64,000 nt of DNA, from the NCBI RefSeq assembly GCF_006517255.1, contig NZ_CP041185.1, positions 310,001 to 374,000 on the forward strand, in the 5' to 3' direction. The first letter of the stretch is position 1; every line of letters starts with the position of its first letter. Below, one piece after another: positions 62,517-64,000 of this stretch. The DNA comes from Janthinobacterium tructae. Its GTDB lineage: Bacteria; Pseudomonadota; Gammaproteobacteria; Burkholderiales; Burkholderiaceae_D. Under the pieces are notes generated by a model. That model did no database searches, was not told the DNA's origin, and worked only from the letters and a program-made list of their open reading frames with translations. The translations under genes were made by a program, and so were the position numbers.

Positions 62517-63304
62517 CAGCGTGCCGCTTGCGCCAGGTATTGCAGCATATTGTCGGCGGCCGACAGCACCTTGGTGTTCATTTCATAGGTGCGCTGGGCC
62601 GCGATCATGTCGACCATCTCTTCGACCACCTGCACGTTCGAGCCTTCCAGCGCAAACTGCTTCAGCTTGCCCAGTGCGCCTTCGCCGGGACGGCCTTCCG
62701 TCGGCGTGCCGCTCGATGCCGTTTCCTGGAACAGGTTTTCACCGAGTGCCAGCAAGCCCGTCGGATTGATGAAGCTGGAGAGGTTCAGCTGGCCCAGCTG
62801 GGTGCCGTTGACATTGCCCGGCACGGTGGCCGTGACCATGCCGTTTTCGCCGATGGTGATCGCCGTGGCATTGTTCGGCACGGTGATCTGCGGCACCAGC
62901 GGCAAGCCCTGGGCGTTGACCATCACGCCGTTTTCATTGATGCCCAGCTGGCCAGCGCGCGTGTAGGCCGCTTCGCCGTTCGGGCGCAGTACTTGCAAAA
63001 AGCCGTTGCCGGTGATGGCGACGTCAAATTCGCGGCTGGTCGTTTGCAGGCTGCCGGTGGTAAACACCTTTTGCGTGCCCACCATATGGGTACCGTTACC
63101 CAGCTGTACGCCCGATGGCGAAAGGGTATTGTCGGCGCGCTGCGTGCCTGGCTGCTGCTCGACCTGATAAAACAGGTCTTCGAAGACGACGCGGTCGCGC
63201 TTGAAGCCGACCGTGTTGACGTTGGCCAGGTTATTCGCGATGGCTTGCAGTTTTGCATCTTGCGCCTGCACGCCGGTCTTGCTGATCCACATTGCTGGAT
63301 TCAT
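62516..63304 (-). CDS. flgG: Distal rod protein FlgG
   Basis: A 262-residue distal rod protein. The N-terminal axial motif MWISKTGVQAQDAKLQAIANNLANVNTVGFKRDRVVFEDLFYQ and the C-terminal LEGSNVQVVEEMVDMIAAQRTYEMNTKVLSAADNMLQYLAQ are canonical for FlgG. It starts at ATG 63304 behind AAGGAGCAAACC; the gap to flgF is 42 nt. Confidence 0.96.
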   Translation of the reverse strand: MNPAMWISKTGVQAQDAKLQAIANNLANVNTVGFKRDRVVFEDLFYQVEQQPGTQRADNTLSPSGVQLGNGTHMVGTQKVFTTGSLQTTSREFDVAITGNGFLQVLRPNGEAAYTRAGQLGINENGVMVNAQGLPLVPQITVPNNATAITIGENGMVTATVPGNVNGTQLGQLNLSSFINPTGLLALGENLFQETASSGTPTEGRPGEGALGKLKQFALEGSNVQVVEEMVDMIAAQRTYEMNTKVLSAADNMLQYLAQAAR

Positions 63305-63346
63305 GGTTTGCTCCTTGAATATTTCGTCGCGTTGAGCCCGGTACGC

Positions 63347-64000
63347 TTAGGTAGCGAGCAGGCGGTTGCCCGATTCCGTCATGGAATCGCTGGCCTTGAA
63401 TACTTTCATTTGCATCTCGAAACTGCGGTTCAGGCTCATGGTGGCGACCATTTCCTCGACGGCCGAGACGTTGCTGCCTTCCAGGTGGCGGTCGCGCAGG
63501 CGCACCGTCGGATCGGCTTGCAGGTCTTCGCCGCTGCGCGCCACGATCAGGCCAGCCTCGTTCTTGGTCAGCTCGCCCGCTTCGGCATTGACCAGCTTGA
63601 GCTTGTCGACGGTCTGCATCTGCGCGGTACCCGGCACCTGAATGGAGATCGTGCCATCGGCGCCGATCGACAGGCTGGTGTGCTCGGGAATCGTGATGGG
63701 ACCGCCTTCGCCCAGCACGGGCCGGCCGTTCAGGGTCAGCGCGCCCGTTTCATCGAGGTCCATGGCGCCGGCGCGCGTGTAGGCTTCGCCGTTTTGCCAC
63801 TGTACCGCGAGAAAACCGTTGCCCGTGACGGCCACGTCGAGATCGCGTCCCGTTTCCTTGATGGCGCCCGTGCGCGTGCCGACGGCGCTCGACTGTGTCT
63901 GCGTCATGTGGCGGTCGTCGTAGCCATAGCCGTTTTGCAGCGGCTGTGCAGTGGACACTTCCAGGTTGGCGCGAAAGCCGCCCGTCTCGATATTGGCCAG
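63347..64000 (-). CDS. flgF: Proximal rod protein FlgF, 5' partial
   Basis: The C-terminal 217 residues of a flagellar basal-body rod protein; the frame is open to the right edge, where the NTG-FRA-type axial segment (LANIETGGFRANLEV) is just visible, so only about 30 residues are missing. RDLDVAVTGNGFLAVQWQNGEAYTRAGAMDLDETGALTLNGRPVLGEGG and the end RHLEGSNVSAVEEMVATMSLNRSFEMQMKVFKASDSM match FlgF. The upstream flgBCDE genes are expected just outside. Confidence 0.93.
   Translation of the reverse strand: MANIETGGFRANLEVSTAQPLQNGYGYDDRHMTQTQSSAVGTRTGAIKETGRDLDVAVTGNGFLAVQWQNGEAYTRAGAMDLDETGALTLNGRPVLGEGGPITIPEHTSLSIGADGTISIQVPGTAQMQTVDKLKLVNAEAGELTKNEAGLIVARSGEDLQADPTVRLRDRHLEGSNVSAVEEMVATMSLNRSFEMQMKVFKASDSMTESGNRLLAT

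Overview
The window is GC-rich chromosomal DNA with about 53 protein genes packed on both strands. No rRNA, tRNA, CRISPR array, insertion sequence or prophage was seen. The gene content (inositol cluster with an RpiR regulator, NasT/NasS-type nitrate regulators, RecBCD, betaproteobacterial flg operon, PACE efflux protein, many GGDEF/EAL, MCP and LysR proteins) and codon use suggest a motile, free-living betaproteobacterium, most likely Oxalobacteraceae close to Janthinobacterium or Massilia. That placement is inference from the proteins, not from a marker gene.

Layout. 1-864: the end of a MalK/UgpC-type sugar ABC ATPase and its terminator. 882-4054: a frameshifted ParB-like nuclease gene, a DUF885 metallopeptidase-like protein and an HI1419/HI1420-type toxin-antitoxin pair. 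4068-17323: a nearly complete myo-inositol utilisation region. On the minus strand lie the RpiR regulator and two Gfo/Idh/MocA dehydrogenases. Divergently on the plus strand lie a CUT2-type ABC importer and then iolC (fused to DUF2090), iolD, iolE, iolB and iolA, mostly with overlapping or nearly touching ends. 17395-24421: a nitrate-assimilation regulatory locus (nasT, a NasS-like sensor, cobA) with sigma-54-type promoters. It is interrupted by an oppositely oriented, Fur-box-controlled fecI-fecR-TonB receptor cassette.

24660-27716: a large CHASE/PAS hybrid histidine kinase with REC and Hpt domains. 27792-36818: recC-recB-recD. 36820-47648: dsbA, a Cache chemoreceptor, a LysR/EamA exporter pair, a penicillin-binding endopeptidase, a LytS/LytTR two-component pair, a Mop-type molybdate-binding protein, a LuxR-type regulator and a solitary sulfate-binding protein. 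47951-56762: a mixed set (GNAT, class II amidotransferase, degenerate EAL protein, Tat/lipobox DUF882 peptidase, LysR, PACE efflux protein, an unknown, a PAS-GGDEF-EAL protein, a family 9 glycosyltransferase). 56905-64000: the distal part of a flagellar operon (flgF-G-H-I-J-K-L) ending in an uncharacterised protein.

How it works together. The inositol region can import inositol, oxidise it (IolG), dehydrate it (IolE), open the ring (IolD), isomerise (IolB), phosphorylate and probably cleave (IolC-DUF2090), and feed the malonate semialdehyde to acetyl-CoA (IolA), under an RpiR repressor with palindromes in the divergent promoter. The nas locus couples a nitrate sensor to siroheme synthesis, but no nitrate or nitrite reductase gene is present here. 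I found no clearly new multi-gene system. The strongest leads are the split sigma-54 nas locus, the uncharacterised last gene of the flagellar operon, the single-domain FlgJ and the one-base frameshift in the ParB-like gene.
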